A DNA stretch of 64,000 nt from Bremerella sp. JC817 (GTDB taxonomy: Bacteria; Planctomycetota; Planctomycetia; Pirellulales; Pirellulaceae), in contig NZ_JBFEFG010000264.1 of assembly GCF_040718835.1 (NCBI RefSeq), positions 124,001 to 188,000 of the forward strand, in the 5' to 3' direction. This document shows positions 1 through 9,714 of this stretch, in pieces. Each line of letters starts with the position of its first letter. Position 1 is the stretch's first letter. The notes beneath the pieces are model-generated. The model was not told the origin of the DNA and made no database searches. It saw only the letters and a program-made list of their open reading frames with translations. The position numbers and the translations under genes were made by a program.

Positions 1-507
1 GCCAGCGCCGGTGATCGTACCATAGAACTTGTCGAAGCCACGTTGCAGCGGCCAGTTGTGCTTGGGACCATCGGGCTGAATATTGCGGCAGACGTGCCAC
101 TTGCCCACCATGTAGTTGGCATAGCCAGCAGTCTTCAGCACTTCCGGAATCGTCTGGCACTGCTGGTTCAGTTCCATGTGATAGCCAGGGAACGCCTCGG
201 GATCGTAGCTGCCGGTGACCATGTGGCCGATTCCCGCTTGATGCGGATAGAGTCCCGTCAGCAGTGAAGCTCGGGTCGGGCAGCAGCGAGCCGTGTTATA
301 GAACTGCGTGAAACGAAGACCAGAGTCGGCCAAAGTGTCGAGCGTTGGCGTTTTGATTTCGCCGCCATAGCAGCCAATGTCAGAATAACCCATGTCATCG
401 GAGAGGATGACGATAATGTTCGGCGGCGTGGCGGCTTGAGCAACGGCAGTGCCAAGCAAAAGCAGCGGGATCAGCCCCAAGAGCCGAAAGGCAGGGAATC
501 TAGGCAT
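1..507 (-). CDS. Sulfatase (arylsulfatase family), truncated by the window edge
   Basis: The N-terminal 169 residues of a formylglycine-dependent sulfatase are visible; the gene continues past the left edge. It starts at an ATG followed by a hydrophobic signal peptide of about 25 residues, so the enzyme is probably exported. Visible family features are the metal-binding SDDMGYSD stretch (residues 36-43) and the activation motif C-C-P-T-R, with Cys75 the residue expected to be oxidised to formylglycine. The family hydrolyses sulfate esters; the substrate cannot be told from this fragment. Sequence around the active site (FYNTARCCPTRA) is almost identical to the sulfatase at 24912-26522, so the two are close paralogues. 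It is divergent from treZ. Confidence 0.93.
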   Translation of the reverse strand, partial: MPRFPAFRLLGLIPLLLLGTAVAQAATPPNIIVILSDDMGYSDIGCYGGEIKTPTLDTLADSGLRFTQFYNTARCCPTRASLLTGLYPHQAGIGHMVTGSYDPEAFPGYHMELNQQCQTIPEVLKTAGYANYMVGKWHVCRNIQPDGPKHNWPLQRGFDKFYGTITGAG

Positions 508-697
508 GGCGAGATCTCGATGAGGGGATTTTTGAGAGTGGTGGCCTTTGATTGTAGCTGAAACGAAATCAAAAAACGAACTACGAAATTTCGAGTCGCA
601 CCATCATTGTCGAATCGAACCAGAAACGAAATAATCGACGCGCAACTTTAGAAGTTTTGCGGCAATTGAAACTCTTTGCACACGAATTGAAATTGTT

Positions 698-2503
698 ATG
701 CCTCGCACTTTTGGCCCCACGATCCAGCCCGACGGAAACGTTCGCTTTACGGTCCATGCTCCGGCGTGCGAAAGTCTGACCCTTCGGCTCGAGGGAACCG
801 ACCCGCGAGAGATCGCAATGGAAGATCAGGGGGACCGCACGTTCGTTGCCGAGGCCGCGGTGCCCGCCGGAACGCGGTATTGGTTTCGCATGCCCGATGG
901 CAACTTGCGGCCAGATCCGGCGACGGGTTTTCAGCCAGACGGAGTTCATCAGGCATCGCAGTTGATCGATCCTGCCGCATACGACTGGCAAGACGACGCC
1001 TGGAAAGGACTGCCGAAGTCCGAGATGGTGTTGTACGAACTCCATATCGGAACCTTCACCGAAGAAGGGACTTACCTGTCGGCGATTGAGAGGCTGGACG
1101 AATTGGTTGCCTTGGGCATCAACGCAATCGAACTGATGCCGGTTGCTCAGTCTGCTGGTCGTTGGAACTGGGGCTACGATGGAACCGACTTCTTCGCGCC
1201 ACGCGAATCGTTCGGAACGCCAGACCAGTTGAAGCAGTTGATCGATGCAGCCCACCAGCGCGGCATCGCGATGATTCTGGACGTTGTCTACAACCATTTC
1301 GGCGCGGAAGGGAATTATCTGCATCCGTTTGGCGGCTATGTTTCGCCGCGGCATCAAACGGTGTGGGGTGATGCACCGCACTTGGATGGCGACGACTGCG
1401 AAATGATGCGGGACTACATTGTTGAAAACGTGCAGTACTGGCTCGAAGACTTTCACTTCGACGGTCTTCGTCTTGACGCGACGCACTGCATTCTGGACGA
1501 ATCGCCGCGACACATCGTGGCTGAGGTCGGAGCATTGTTTGCCAGCCTGCAAGAGAAGCTGGGACGCGAGTTGCATTTGATCGCGGAAAGCAATGTGTAC
1601 GATCCACAGTTGCTGACCCCGCTCGATCAGCAAGGCTATGGTTTCGATGCGATCTGGTGTGACGACTTCTTGCATGCGGTCGCGGCAGAGATTCGTCCGG
1701 ACGAGCACATGTCGGACCGCCGCTATTTGCCTGGGGAAGATATCGACACCGTCTTGCGGCGCGGGTACGCCTTCCTTGGAACGTTCGAGAAGAAACGTCG
1801 CCGAATCCCGCTATCGGAAGACGCGACGTCAGCCGATTGGGAGTCGCTAATCTTTTCGATCCAGAACCACGACTTCATTGGCAACCATCCCGATGGTGGC
1901 CGACTGCACCAGGTCACCTCGCACGAAGCCCACCGTGCGTCGGCGGCGCTTATGTTGATGTTGCCGGCGATTCCGATGTTGTTCATGGGGGAAGAGTTCG
2001 CGTCAGAGAGCCCGTTCTATTTCTTCACCGACTTCGGCGATGCTCATCTGCGAGAAGCGGTCGAGCAAGGACGGCGTCGCGAATACCCGCAGCATAGCTG
2101 GGCCGACACGGTTTCGTGCTTATCGAACGAAGCCTTCGAGCGTTCGCGGATTGGCACGATCGATCAAGGGAACGCCGAAACGTTGGCCTGGTATCGCAAC
2201 CTGATTGTTTTACGAAAGCAATGGAAAGCGGCCGGGCTGATGGCCGGTGCCACGTTGAGGGCGGAGTGGAACGGCCTGGCACATGCAGCGGTGATCCAAT
2301 ATCGAAAAGACGACGCGACAGGCTTCGCCGTTGTACGTTTAGGAGTGCCTGACGAGGTTTCCACACCAAGCAAGTTGACGATCGATGGCAGGGTGCTGCT
2401 CAGCCAGAATGCCGATTCAAGCTCCGACGAAGCGAACCAGTATCAATTGAATGCGTTTGGTGTCTTGATCGGAGAAGGGGAACTGGTATCGCTGACTCCG
2501 TAA
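698..2503 (+). CDS. treZ: Malto-oligosyltrehalose trehalohydrolase (GH13)
   Basis: A 601-residue cytoplasmic GH13 enzyme that would cleave maltooligosyl-trehalose to release trehalose, the second step of the TreY-TreZ route. There is an N-terminal beta-sandwich (about residues 8-90), then the (beta/alpha)8 barrel with all four conserved amylase regions: DVVYNH (195-200), GLRLDATH with nucleophile Asp260, IAESN with acid/base Glu297, and IQNHD with Asp392. The YELHIGTFT segment (113-121) is typical of TreZ and branching enzymes; the length fits TreZ. No signal peptide. TreY and TreS are not in this window, so the gene stands alone here. A glycogen-debranching relative is the main alternative. 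Confidence 0.88.
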   Translation: MPRTFGPTIQPDGNVRFTVHAPACESLTLRLEGTDPREIAMEDQGDRTFVAEAAVPAGTRYWFRMPDGNLRPDPATGFQPDGVHQASQLIDPAAYDWQDDAWKGLPKSEMVLYELHIGTFTEEGTYLSAIERLDELVALGINAIELMPVAQSAGRWNWGYDGTDFFAPRESFGTPDQLKQLIDAAHQRGIAMILDVVYNHFGAEGNYLHPFGGYVSPRHQTVWGDAPHLDGDDCEMMRDYIVENVQYWLEDFHFDGLRLDATHCILDESPRHIVAEVGALFASLQEKLGRELHLIAESNVYDPQLLTPLDQQGYGFDAIWCDDFLHAVAAEIRPDEHMSDRRYLPGEDIDTVLRRGYAFLGTFEKKRRRIPLSEDATSADWESLIFSIQNHDFIGNHPDGGRLHQVTSHEAHRASAALMLMLPAIPMLFMGEEFASESPFYFFTDFGDAHLREAVEQGRRREYPQHSWADTVSCLSNEAFERSRIGTIDQGNAETLAWYRNLIVLRKQWKAAGLMAGATLRAEWNGLAHAAVIQYRKDDATGFAVVRLGVPDEVSTPSKLTIDGRVLLSQNADSSSDEANQYQLNAFGVLIGEGELVSLTP

Positions 2504-2512
2504 ATGTCGGCA

Positions 2513-2552
2513 AGAAACAAAACAAGTCCGGCAGGAGAATCCCGCCGGACTT
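2513..2552 (-). terminator. Rho-independent terminator for the chemoreceptor gene
   Basis: A perfect 9-bp inverted repeat (AAGTCCGGC at 2524-2532, GCCGGACTT at 2544-2552) lies between the convergent treZ and chemoreceptor genes. Read on the minus strand the hairpin is followed by a T-rich run (GTTTTGTTTT), so it best fits the leftward chemoreceptor transcript; there is no T-run on the plus side. Confidence 0.75.
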
Positions 2553-2582
2553 GGCTGTGGGTCGAAGTCGACTGAGTTGTGC

Positions 2583-4442
2583 CTAGTAGCTGAACTCGGC
2601 CAGGGTTTCTTTCAACTGCGCGGCGAGCGATGTCATTCGCGTACCGACTTCGCCTGTCTTGGCAGCATCGGAGGCCGTGCGGCTGGCGACGTCGTCGACC
2701 TGGGCGATGTTGCGGCTGACTTCCGCACTCGCTTCGCTCGACTGATCGAGGCTGTGCGAGACCGACTGAACGCCCGAGGCGACGTTGGTCAACTGTTCCG
2801 AGATGCTTTGAGCGACGCAACGTTGCTCTTCCACCGCGGCGGCGATCGTCATCGAGATGTCGTGAACCTGTTTGACGACGTTGTCGACGTCCGAGATCGT
2901 TTCGACGGCGAGTGTGGCCGAGCTTTGGATACCGGCAATTCGCTTGCGGATGTCGTCGGTTGCTTCGGCCGTTTGACGGGCCAGAGCCTTCACTTCGGTG
3001 GCAACCACCGCAAAACCTCGACCGGCTTCCCCGGCTCGCGATGCTTCAATGGTCGCGTTCAAAGCGAGCAGGTTAGTTTGCTCGGCGATGTCTTGAATCA
3101 CTTCGGTCACGCGGCCGATTTCTTCGGCGGCCTGACTCAGCAGTTGCATCTTTTCGTGGCTGCTACCAACCGTCACCGAAGCCGAGTTGGCGATCGACGA
3201 CGACTGTTCGGTATTGGTCGCGATTTCGGAAATGCTGCGGGTCATTTCATCGACCGCGGTCGCAACCATGTTGAAGCTGTCGTTCATATCGTGAGTCGTA
3301 CGCTGAATGTTGGTAATCGAGACCGACATTTCTTCCGCGGCGGCGGCGACCGACGAACTTCGCAGCGAAGTATCTTCGGCACCCTTCGACAAGCTGCCGG
3401 CGGTGGCGTTCAGTTCGTTCGACGAATTCACGAGCACTTCCGAGTTGGAAGCAATCCGACTGACCACATGCTGAATCTTCTCGACGAAGCGATTGAATGA
3501 GTTGGCCAGAATGCCGAACTCATCTTTGCGATCCATCACCAGTCGCTGGGTGAGGTCACCGCCGGAAGAGGCAATTCCGTCGAGCATTTGAATCGTCGTA
3601 TTAAGCGGTGCGATGATCGAGCGAGCGATCAGGACGCCCAGGACCATCGTCAGCAAAATCGCGAGACCGCCAATCACCAGGAAGCTAGTCACCGAAGCGG
3701 AAGCAGTCTCGCGGACCTCTTGCGAAGTCGCGACGACGGACTCACGGCTTTCGCTCGCTTTCTGCTCGCTTTCGTTGATCAACTGCTTCTTGTTCTGAAT
3801 CGCTTCCAGGGCGTCTGCAATGTCTTGCTGGAGCTGTTCTTTGGCACCGTCCAGCGGTTCGCGGAAGGCTTGAAACGCAACCAGCGACTCGGCGATCATC
3901 TTGTCCATTTGCTCGTCGTTGTATTCGTTGCCGGGTGCTGACTTGGCAACGATCTGACGGGTAATCACTTTCCACTCTTCCAGACGAGCGAGCGATTCGT
4001 CGAGGTGAGCCATTGCCTCTTGGCTGAAGATGCCATCACGCGACTGCCCAACTCGGCGATCGATCTGACCGATATTGTCCTCGTGATCCTTGACAAAACC
4101 GGCATATTCTTCCTGATTGTTATTACCGGTCTGGGACATGTTGCGGGCTTCGATTTCAGCAACCAACGCCTGGTAAGCATCGCGGTCGGCATCAAGCATC
4201 AGCACGATACTGGCCTGCATCTCTTGCATTCGCACCAGGTCTTCGTTCAGGAACGGAAGGATTTCGTCCTTCAGCAATGGTGTGACTTTTTCGTCGATCA
4301 AAACCAGAAATTGATTGTCGACGATGTCGTCGAGACTCTTCACTTGTGAAGAGAGGGCGTACCACCCGAGACCAATGAGAAGAACAAGCGACAGGCAACT
4401 GATTGCTACCAGTCCCCCGATTTTGCCCTTGGTGTTAAACAT
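2583..4442 (-). CDS. Methyl-accepting chemotaxis protein
   Basis: A 619-residue transmembrane chemoreceptor. It has an N-terminal membrane segment (about 11-31), a long, mostly helical periplasmic four-helix-type sensor region (about 32-255), a second membrane segment (about 256-282), a HAMP domain, and a long coiled-coil signalling domain. The highly conserved hairpin tip that contacts CheA/CheW is visible as [20 protein letters not shown] (about 465-485). The C-terminus ends in LAEFSY and has no NWETF-type CheR tether. No che genes lie nearby, so it is an orphan receptor gene; its ligand is unknown. It is divergent from the porin gene. Confidence 0.93.
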   Translation of the reverse strand: MFNTKGKIGGLVAISCLSLVLLIGLGWYALSSQVKSLDDIVDNQFLVLIDEKVTPLLKDEILPFLNEDLVRMQEMQASIVLMLDADRDAYQALVAEIEARNMSQTGNNNQEEYAGFVKDHEDNIGQIDRRVGQSRDGIFSQEAMAHLDESLARLEEWKVITRQIVAKSAPGNEYNDEQMDKMIAESLVAFQAFREPLDGAKEQLQQDIADALEAIQNKKQLINESEQKASESRESVVATSQEVRETASASVTSFLVIGGLAILLTMVLGVLIARSIIAPLNTTIQMLDGIASSGGDLTQRLVMDRKDEFGILANSFNRFVEKIQHVVSRIASNSEVLVNSSNELNATAGSLSKGAEDTSLRSSSVAAAAEEMSVSITNIQRTTHDMNDSFNMVATAVDEMTRSISEIATNTEQSSSIANSASVTVGSSHEKMQLLSQAAEEIGRVTEVIQDIAEQTNLLALNATIEASRAGEAGRGFAVVATEVKALARQTAEATDDIRKRIAGIQSSATLAVETISDVDNVVKQVHDISMTIAAAVEEQRCVAQSISEQLTNVASGVQSVSHSLDQSSEASAEVSRNIAQVDDVASRTASDAAKTGEVGTRMTSLAAQLKETLAEFSY

Positions 4443-4883
4443 GCTGAATCTCCTGCCCCGTGGCCTTTGGAAGCCACATGTTCAGATCCTTGAAGAATGA
4501 GGGCGTCGCCACCAATGACAACGCGATTGAAGAACCCTAGGTCACATGAAGGTTCCACGGGCAGGCTGGCGGAGGGATGAGCTAGATTTGGCCCGCAATT
4601 GCGGCAACCTGCATCATTTCGACCCGAAATGCCATGCTAGAGAGTGGAGAAAGCATGTCACAGGGGGTGGCAAACTCTAGTCCTGAGATATGCAAAGATT
4701 AAGCGCCAAACTCAACGTAGCTGGAATAACAGAAAACAGGGGCCTGCGGGAATCATCATCAAAGCTCGTAAAGCGCATTAAAACTTCTAGCCCATTGTGG
4801 TGTGAAGTCGAACCAGTTGATGCCGGGGGACGGTTGAACCGGTTTATCTCGAAATTCTGAAATTATCTTCGGGGCAGATTTCA
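4443..4883. other. Intergenic region, divergent promoters expected
   Basis: The 441 bases between the divergent chemoreceptor and porin genes hold no credible coding region. The only notable element is a perfect 12-bp palindrome, CCGCAATTGCGG, at 4593-4604, which could be an operator. I see no tRNA, terminator or convincing -35/-10 pair. Confidence 0.5.
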
Positions 4884-6338
4884 ATGACACGATGGATTGT
4901 GATTGCCACGGTCGTGGTGGTGAGCTTTTGCCATACGGCAATGGCTCAGTATGAGTTCGCGGGACCAACCTATTATCCCACGCCTCTTCCACCCCCGCCG
5001 ACGCCAGAAATGATCACGGCGGATCAAGCCGCGGCACTGCAAGCGCAGATCGACGAACTGAAACGAGAGTTGAATCGTTCCAAGTTCGATACGCCTGCCA
5101 TGAATGTCAGTGCCCCCAGCAACGCTGCCCCAGACCTGATCGGAGACGTCGACTCGTTAATGAAATGGAGAAAGTCGGTTGAGAAGGCGGAGGCAGCCGC
5201 GGCAGCCAAAGCGGCTCTCAAGCCATCGGTCAACGTCGGCGGACGTGTCTTTATCGACTCGGCCGTCTTCGGGCAGAACGACGAGAGCATGGATCAGGTC
5301 GGTGATGCCGAAAACGCGATGAAGGTTCGCTGGGCATGGGTCGAACTGAAAGGTAACATGCTCGAAAACACCGAGTACCGCTTGTGGTTCGATCTCGCCG
5401 GTCAGGTGAGCTTGCTCGACGTTTACCTCGACTTTGGTGAACTCCCTTACATCCAGAACTTTCGCGTGGGGCACTTCTTCGAGCCGTGGGGCATGGAGCA
5501 GCTTACCCCAAACAAATATATGACCACGATGGAACGTGCCAGTCCGTTCAATCTTGGACGTAACATGGGCATCATGGCTCACTCGAATAACGACGAAGCC
5601 AACTGGACCTATGGGGTCGGTCTGTTCGTTTCCGAAGTGGGCTCCAAGCCCCCGTTCTATCAGAATGACAATGATTCCTCGGCGATCACCGGGCGAGTAA
5701 CGTACTTGCCATGGTACGACGAAGCCAGCGGCGGACGTGGTCTGATCCACGTCGGTGCCGGCTACAGCTGGCGACATCTGGGCGACGGAACAGCTCAGTT
5801 CCAGAACCGACCTGACTCGGCCCTGGCTCCGATCATTGTCGACACCGGGGTGATCAATGCCGACTCTTACCAACAGTTGGAACTGGAAGCTGCTTACGCT
5901 TATGGTTCGTTCATTTTACAGTCGGAATACCATATCGCTTCGATCGACACGGATGACTTCGGTTCGGAAGCACTCAACCACTATTACATTCAAGCCAGTT
6001 ACGTGCTGACTGGCGAATACCGACCCTACAACCGCAAGTCGGGTTCGTTTGCCAATCGCGTAGTTCCTTACGAGAACTTCTTCCGGGTTCGTACGGAAGA
6101 CAACTATATCTGCAATGGATGGGGGGCCTGGGAACTGGCTTACCGCTTCGCTCACGACGACTTGAACAGCGACAACATCTTCGGTGGCCGCGATCATCGT
6201 CACCTGGTTGGTTTGACCTGGTATCTCAGCCCGTTCTCGCGAGCGATGTTTGAGTATGTGTACTCGAATACTGAGGACCAGGTTGCTTCAGATGGCGTGC
6301 TGCAGATCTTCCAAATGCGAATGCAGTACGACTTTTAG
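4884..6338 (+). CDS. OprP/OprO-type outer-membrane porin
   Basis: A 484-residue exported protein with a signal peptide (cleavage after about residue 21, MAQ), a Pro-rich linker, a short heptad-like coiled coil (about 45-65, QAAALQAQIDELKRELNR) and a C-terminal region rich in alternating aromatic/polar beta strands that resembles the phosphate-selective porin O/P family (from about residue 112). It ends in an aromatic residue (YDF), typical of an outer-membrane barrel. The coiled coil before the barrel is similar in position to peptidoglycan- or trimer-anchoring helices. It probably forms a diffusion channel for anions or sugars; the exact solute cannot be read. Confidence 0.82.
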   Translation: MTRWIVIATVVVVSFCHTAMAQYEFAGPTYYPTPLPPPPTPEMITADQAAALQAQIDELKRELNRSKFDTPAMNVSAPSNAAPDLIGDVDSLMKWRKSVEKAEAAAAAKAALKPSVNVGGRVFIDSAVFGQNDESMDQVGDAENAMKVRWAWVELKGNMLENTEYRLWFDLAGQVSLLDVYLDFGELPYIQNFRVGHFFEPWGMEQLTPNKYMTTMERASPFNLGRNMGIMAHSNNDEANWTYGVGLFVSEVGSKPPFYQNDNDSSAITGRVTYLPWYDEASGGRGLIHVGAGYSWRHLGDGTAQFQNRPDSALAPIIVDTGVINADSYQQLELEAAYAYGSFILQSEYHIASIDTDDFGSEALNHYYIQASYVLTGEYRPYNRKSGSFANRVVPYENFFRVRTEDNYICNGWGAWELAYRFAHDDLNSDNIFGGRDHRHLVGLTWYLSPFSRAMFEYVYSNTEDQVASDGVLQIFQMRMQYDF

Positions 6339-6412
6339 TCGCGACAACGCCCACTTCGCTTGTCAGGTTGAATCCGAAAGAACTACGAATATTGCCCACG
6401 AGGGAAAGAACA

Positions 6413-7048
6413 ATGCGTACCAAGATTCTCACGCTGATGCTGGTTGCGATGCTGGCCTGTTTCTCAGGTCAGGTCCGCTCGCAAGAGCCATTTGTGATCC
6501 CGCCGATTCCCGTCCAATTGGAAAAGGCAGTGCCAGTCGCGACGAAGGTGCCTCCGGTCGAGTCGCTACCTCAAGTCGTTTATGGCGAACCATCGTGCTG
6601 TGCTCGTTGTACCCAGCAATGTGCCTGTCAGAAGCACACACGGATCGTCTGCGAAATGAAGAAGGTCAAGAAGACGGTCTTCGATTGCGAATGCGAAGAC
6701 GTTTGCGGCCTGCTGCCCAGTTCGATGTTGCCAGACAGTTTGTTTGGTATCTCGCTATGGGGACATAAGAAGACGGGCTGTGGCGAAGCAGGCTGTGGTG
6801 ATTGTGCCGCTGGCTGCTGCACCAAGGCTCCTGTGGCGACGCATTGCCGTACCCGGAAAGTGCTGGTCCAAAAGACCATCACGGTGGAAGTGCCGGTTTA
6901 TAAATGCGTCGTTGAATTCTGCTGCGACAGCTGCGGTGGTGCGATCGACTCGGCAGGTAGCGAAAAATCGCCGGTCGCCGATGCCAAGTCGGAAGACGTG
7001 CCACACGTCGCCACGCTGCCTCGCAATCAAAGCAGCTATGGCGAATAA
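6413..7048 (+). CDS. Exported Cys-rich protein of unknown function
   Basis: A 211-residue protein. I chose the ATG at 6413 rather than the in-frame TTG at 6368 because it follows AGGGAAAG and begins a clean signal peptide (MRTKILTLMLVAMLACFSG). The mature part has many cysteines in short clusters (CCARCTQQCACQ, CECEDVC, GCGEAGCGDC, CC, FCCDSC), separated by repeats of charged and Val/Thr-rich residues (VLVQKTITVEVPVYKC). Such Cys-rich exported proteins are common in planctomycetes, where disulfide-linked cell-envelope proteins are known. Disulfide cross-linking or metal binding are both possible. It lies 74 bases after the porin and may be co-transcribed with it. Confidence 0.72.
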   Translation: MRTKILTLMLVAMLACFSGQVRSQEPFVIPPIPVQLEKAVPVATKVPPVESLPQVVYGEPSCCARCTQQCACQKHTRIVCEMKKVKKTVFDCECEDVCGLLPSSMLPDSLFGISLWGHKKTGCGEAGCGDCAAGCCTKAPVATHCRTRKVLVQKTITVEVPVYKCVVEFCCDSCGGAIDSAGSEKSPVADAKSEDVPHVATLPRNQSSYGE

Positions 7049-7139
7049 GATCTGCCATTCAGACTCGATAGCTCCTGCTCCCAGCTTCCTTGCCCGCCTC
7101 GTGCGGGCATGGTCGTTTCTTGCCACTAGCGGTCGCGCA

Positions 7140-7174
7140 CAAAAACAGCCACGTTTGCAGAACAAACATGGCTG
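7140..7174 (-). terminator. Terminator for the small leftward gene at 7201-7440
   Basis: A 12-bp hairpin with one mismatch (CAGCCACGTTTG at 7146-7157, CAAACATGGCTG at 7163-7174, loop CAGAA). On the minus strand it is followed by TTTTTGTG, a standard rho-independent arrangement. Confidence 0.75.
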
Positions 7175-7200
7175 CCGTGCTTGGAGTGAGCAGTTTGCGA

Positions 7201-7440
7201 TTAGCTTTCGCCGTAGTTCGATTCGTTCAAGAACATCGAAGGATCGTTGACGTGGCGGATGATGCTGATCGCAGGCGTCGAATAGCTAGGAGTAGAGTTG
7301 TAGACGCGATACGAGGTGCGAGGAGCGTGGTGCCCAGGGAAGCTTGCACGGCGGCCAAACAAACCAGCTTCGGCGGTCGATACGAGCGAGCTACCTAAGA
7401 TCGCTACCAGGGCCAAGGATGCAAAAATACGTGTGATCAT
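7201..7440 (-). CDS. Small exported protein of unknown function
   Basis: A 79-residue protein. The ATG at 7440 was chosen over the upstream candidate at 7500 because it follows a GGAGG ribosome site and begins a signal peptide (MITRIFASLALVAILGSSL, cleaved around AEA). The mature peptide of about 55 residues is Ser/Pro/Tyr/Arg-rich and contains no motif I recognise. It has its own terminator just downstream. Short secreted basic proteins of this kind are frequent in Pirellulaceae genomes. Confidence 0.65.
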   Translation of the reverse strand: MITRIFASLALVAILGSSLVSTAEAGLFGRRASFPGHHAPRTSYRVYNSTPSYSTPAISIIRHVNDPSMFLNESNYGES

Positions 7441-7810
7441 CGAAAGGGGCCTCCAATACAGAAAGGCGAACACTAGGGAGTATGAATTGGGGACGGACAT
7501 TGTTGCTTCATTTCATACTAATCAGGCTCGACCGAGGTTCAATCGCGCGCGGGCATCCCTGGGAGCGGAGGATGGCCCGAGGGACTGAAATGGAAGGCGA
7601 GCCAAGATTTGGTTCGTTGAATTGCGTCACAATCGAAGAGTCTGATCAGGGAATCAAGTCGGTTCGTACTGATTGTACGGCCCAAGATCCCCCTGCGTGA
7701 CGGAGCGCCTAGCCTAAAGGAACGAGGCGAAAGAGAAGCGGCGCGCTCAAAAAATTTTGAGAAAATCGCAGGGAGAGGAGTCCCTGCGAGATCTCAACAA
7801 CTGAATGGGC
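7441..7810. other. Non-coding gap
   Basis: The 370 bases between the two small leftward genes contain the promoter region of 7201-7440 and the terminator of 7811-8020 (listed separately). No other gene is supported. Confidence 0.5.
7750..7789 (-). terminator. Terminator for the gene at 7811-8020
   Basis: A perfect 9-bp stem (TCGCAGGGA at 7766-7774, TCCCTGCGA at 7781-7789, loop GAGGAG). Read leftward it is followed by TTTTCTCAAAATTTTTT, so it fits the small gene just upstream on the minus strand. Confidence 0.8.
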
Positions 7811-8020
7811 CTAAGCCTGCGAAGGGGCGAGGTCGGTTTCGACGGATTCGATCCGCAGGATCTTGTTCAGCACGGCGCGAGCCTGATCGTACGACCGGTA
7901 GGTGCCCGGGTCGACCAGGTAACCTCGCTCTTCGCGAGCGGTGTCTTCAGGCAGTTGGCCTGGCGTGACTTGAGCGATCGTCAGAGTTCGATTTACCTCG
8001 ATGATGGCAAAGCGGACCAT
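7811..8020 (-). CDS. Small cytoplasmic protein of unknown function
   Basis: A 69-residue protein. The reading frame is open further upstream, but the ATG at 8020 is preceded by a strong AAGGAGT at the right spacing, and the sequence from there (MVRFAIIEVNRTLTIAQV) looks like a real N-terminus. No signal peptide or membrane segment. The pattern of alternating hydrophobic strands, then a Pro/Glu/Arg turn, then an amphipathic helix (SYDQARAVLNKILRIE) suggests a small alpha/beta fold. It has its own terminator, supporting a genuine gene. I do not recognise the family. Confidence 0.65.
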   Translation of the reverse strand: MVRFAIIEVNRTLTIAQVTPGQLPEDTAREERGYLVDPGTYRSYDQARAVLNKILRIESVETDLAPSQA

Positions 8021-8306
8021 GGTTGGACTCCTTAATTCTGAGGTTCCGATTCCACTAAATCCTAATGCCCAACGTTCATCATTCCGCCTAGAACGATGCG
8101 ACATCGTCGCTGTTTCCCTACAACAATAATTCCTTCTTCGGGCAGTGTCCCAAGGCTCGAGAAGTATGTAAATGGGAAAAATTTCACGAAGTTGAAATTT
8201 GATCAGATCTAAACAAGCGTGGTCAAATCGTGATCGGTTTTGGCGCGATTCTGTATGAGCAAAGGAGACATCGCCGACAGCACTTGCCGCCTGCGGTTGG
8301 CCAAGT

Positions 8307-9713
8307 CTAGGTCGGAATCTGCAGCGTGAATCTGGATTTTGACGCATTCGGGGAATCAACTCGAACGTTCCCTTGGAGGCGGCGGGCAATCCGCGCGACC
8401 ATTGCCAGACCGAGGCCGGTACCGGCAACGCCTTGGCGGCGAGCCATTTCAGAACGATAGAAAGGCTCGAAGATCCGCTCCTGGTCTTCCGCCCGGATCG
8501 ATCCACCTTCGTTGATCACCGAGATCTCCACGTGATCTCGCTGAGGATCGCAAGTGATTTCGATGGGGCTACCAACTGGGCTGAACTTGACGGCGTTCTC
8601 GACCAAGTTATCGAGCACAACTTGCAGCAGCCCAGGCGATGTGGGGACCGACCAGCCGGCTACCGAGGGCCAATGCAGGTCGCCGGCTCGGGCATGGTTC
8701 GACCATAACACGCGATAGCTGGCAAACCATTCGCCCAGGTCGACCGATTGCCAATCGTCGGGTTGTTCCTGGTCGTCCCGAGCCAGCATCAAGAGTGCTT
8801 CGATAATGTGCTGCAGTTGAAGCGTCTGCTCGGAGAGTGTGTGAAGTGTTCGTTGATATTCCTCGGGCGAACGTGAACGGAGCAGGGCCACATCGATCTG
8901 GCCTCGCAGGGCGGTCAGCGGTGTCTTCAACTGATGAGCCGCGTCTCCAGCAAACGCTTGCTGCCGTAAGAACGATTGTTCTAGTCGATCTAGCAATCCA
9001 TTAAATGCTTCGGCCATGTCGGCTAACTCGTCCCGCTGGGAAGAGACCGGCAGTCGCGACGAGAAATCATTCGGCTCGATCCGGTGGGCTTGCTTTGCGA
9101 TGTCGTGGACCGGTCGCAAGGCACGGCGGCAAAAGGCCCGCCCAAGCAACGCGGCGACAATCCACATCACCAGCGGCAGCAGCGTGAATAGTACCCCGAG
9201 ACGAAACATGTCGACTTCCAACTGCTTGGCAGGTCGCGCGACCGTAACCAGGATGCGTTCGAAGTCGTCTTCTTCGCGTTCCGATTCTGGCAGCGGATCG
9301 AGAGCGACAATCTCTTCCTGCAGGCAACGCCACTTGCCGATCTCAATCGGATCGTTGGCGGTCGCCATGCGGGTATGGGCCAGCGAAAGGAGGTCGGCGT
9401 CGATTTCGTGCGGGCCATGATGGTGGGTCGTTTGATCGATGACCTGACCCTTCTCGCCGACAAGCACCCAGCGAATATCTTCAGGCGCCTGATCACGCCA
9501 TAGCTCGATGGCATGTTCCAGTGGTTGCCATTTGATCGAGTCTTCTTCCGCTTCGATCACGGCGGCCAGCACATGCAGCGAACCACGCAGCTGACCATCG
9601 AATCGGGCATAGATGTAGTGCTCGATGACGAGGTACATCACTGCGGATAACGTCACCAGGCAAACCGCCAAGGCCGCCAGGAAGAAGGCCGAAACTCGAT
9701 CGACTAGCGTCAT
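8307..9713 (-). CDS. Membrane sensor histidine kinase
   Basis: A 468-residue histidine kinase of the OmpR-partner type. It has TM1 (about 8-30), a periplasmic sensor region (31-168), TM2 (about 170-191), HAMP, then HisKA with the phospho-acceptor His260 (DAAHQLKTPLTAL) and a HATPase domain with N-box LDNLVENAVKFS and G-box GTGLGLAMV. The order and the QLKTPLTALRGQ motif resemble the QseC/PmrB/TctE group. Start ATG at 9713 lies one base after the response-regulator stop, so the two are translationally coupled. The signal is unknown; the sensor contains a His cluster (THHHGPH, around 96-102) which could bind metal. Confidence 0.92.
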   Translation of the reverse strand: MTLVDRVSAFFLAALAVCLVTLSAVMYLVIEHYIYARFDGQLRGSLHVLAAVIEAEEDSIKWQPLEHAIELWRDQAPEDIRWVLVGEKGQVIDQTTHHHGPHEIDADLLSLAHTRMATANDPIEIGKWRCLQEEIVALDPLPESEREEDDFERILVTVARPAKQLEVDMFRLGVLFTLLPLVMWIVAALLGRAFCRRALRPVHDIAKQAHRIEPNDFSSRLPVSSQRDELADMAEAFNGLLDRLEQSFLRQQAFAGDAAHQLKTPLTALRGQIDVALLRSRSPEEYQRTLHTLSEQTLQLQHIIEALLMLARDDQEQPDDWQSVDLGEWFASYRVLWSNHARAGDLHWPSVAGWSVPTSPGLLQVVLDNLVENAVKFSPVGSPIEITCDPQRDHVEISVINEGGSIRAEDQERIFEPFYRSEMARRQGVAGTGLGLAMVARIARRLQGNVRVDSPNASKSRFTLQIPT

Positions 9714-9714
9714 C

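Noticed and set aside
2577..3500. Long open frame on the plus strand opposite the chemoreceptor
   Set aside because: It is an antisense shadow; the minus-strand frame has all chemoreceptor motifs, and the plus-strand translation has no recognisable domain.
4585..4610. Possible sigma-54 promoter (TGGCCCG...TTGCGG) upstream of the porin
   Set aside because: The spacing between the GG and GC elements is one base short and the segment is simply a perfect palindrome; treated as a candidate operator only.
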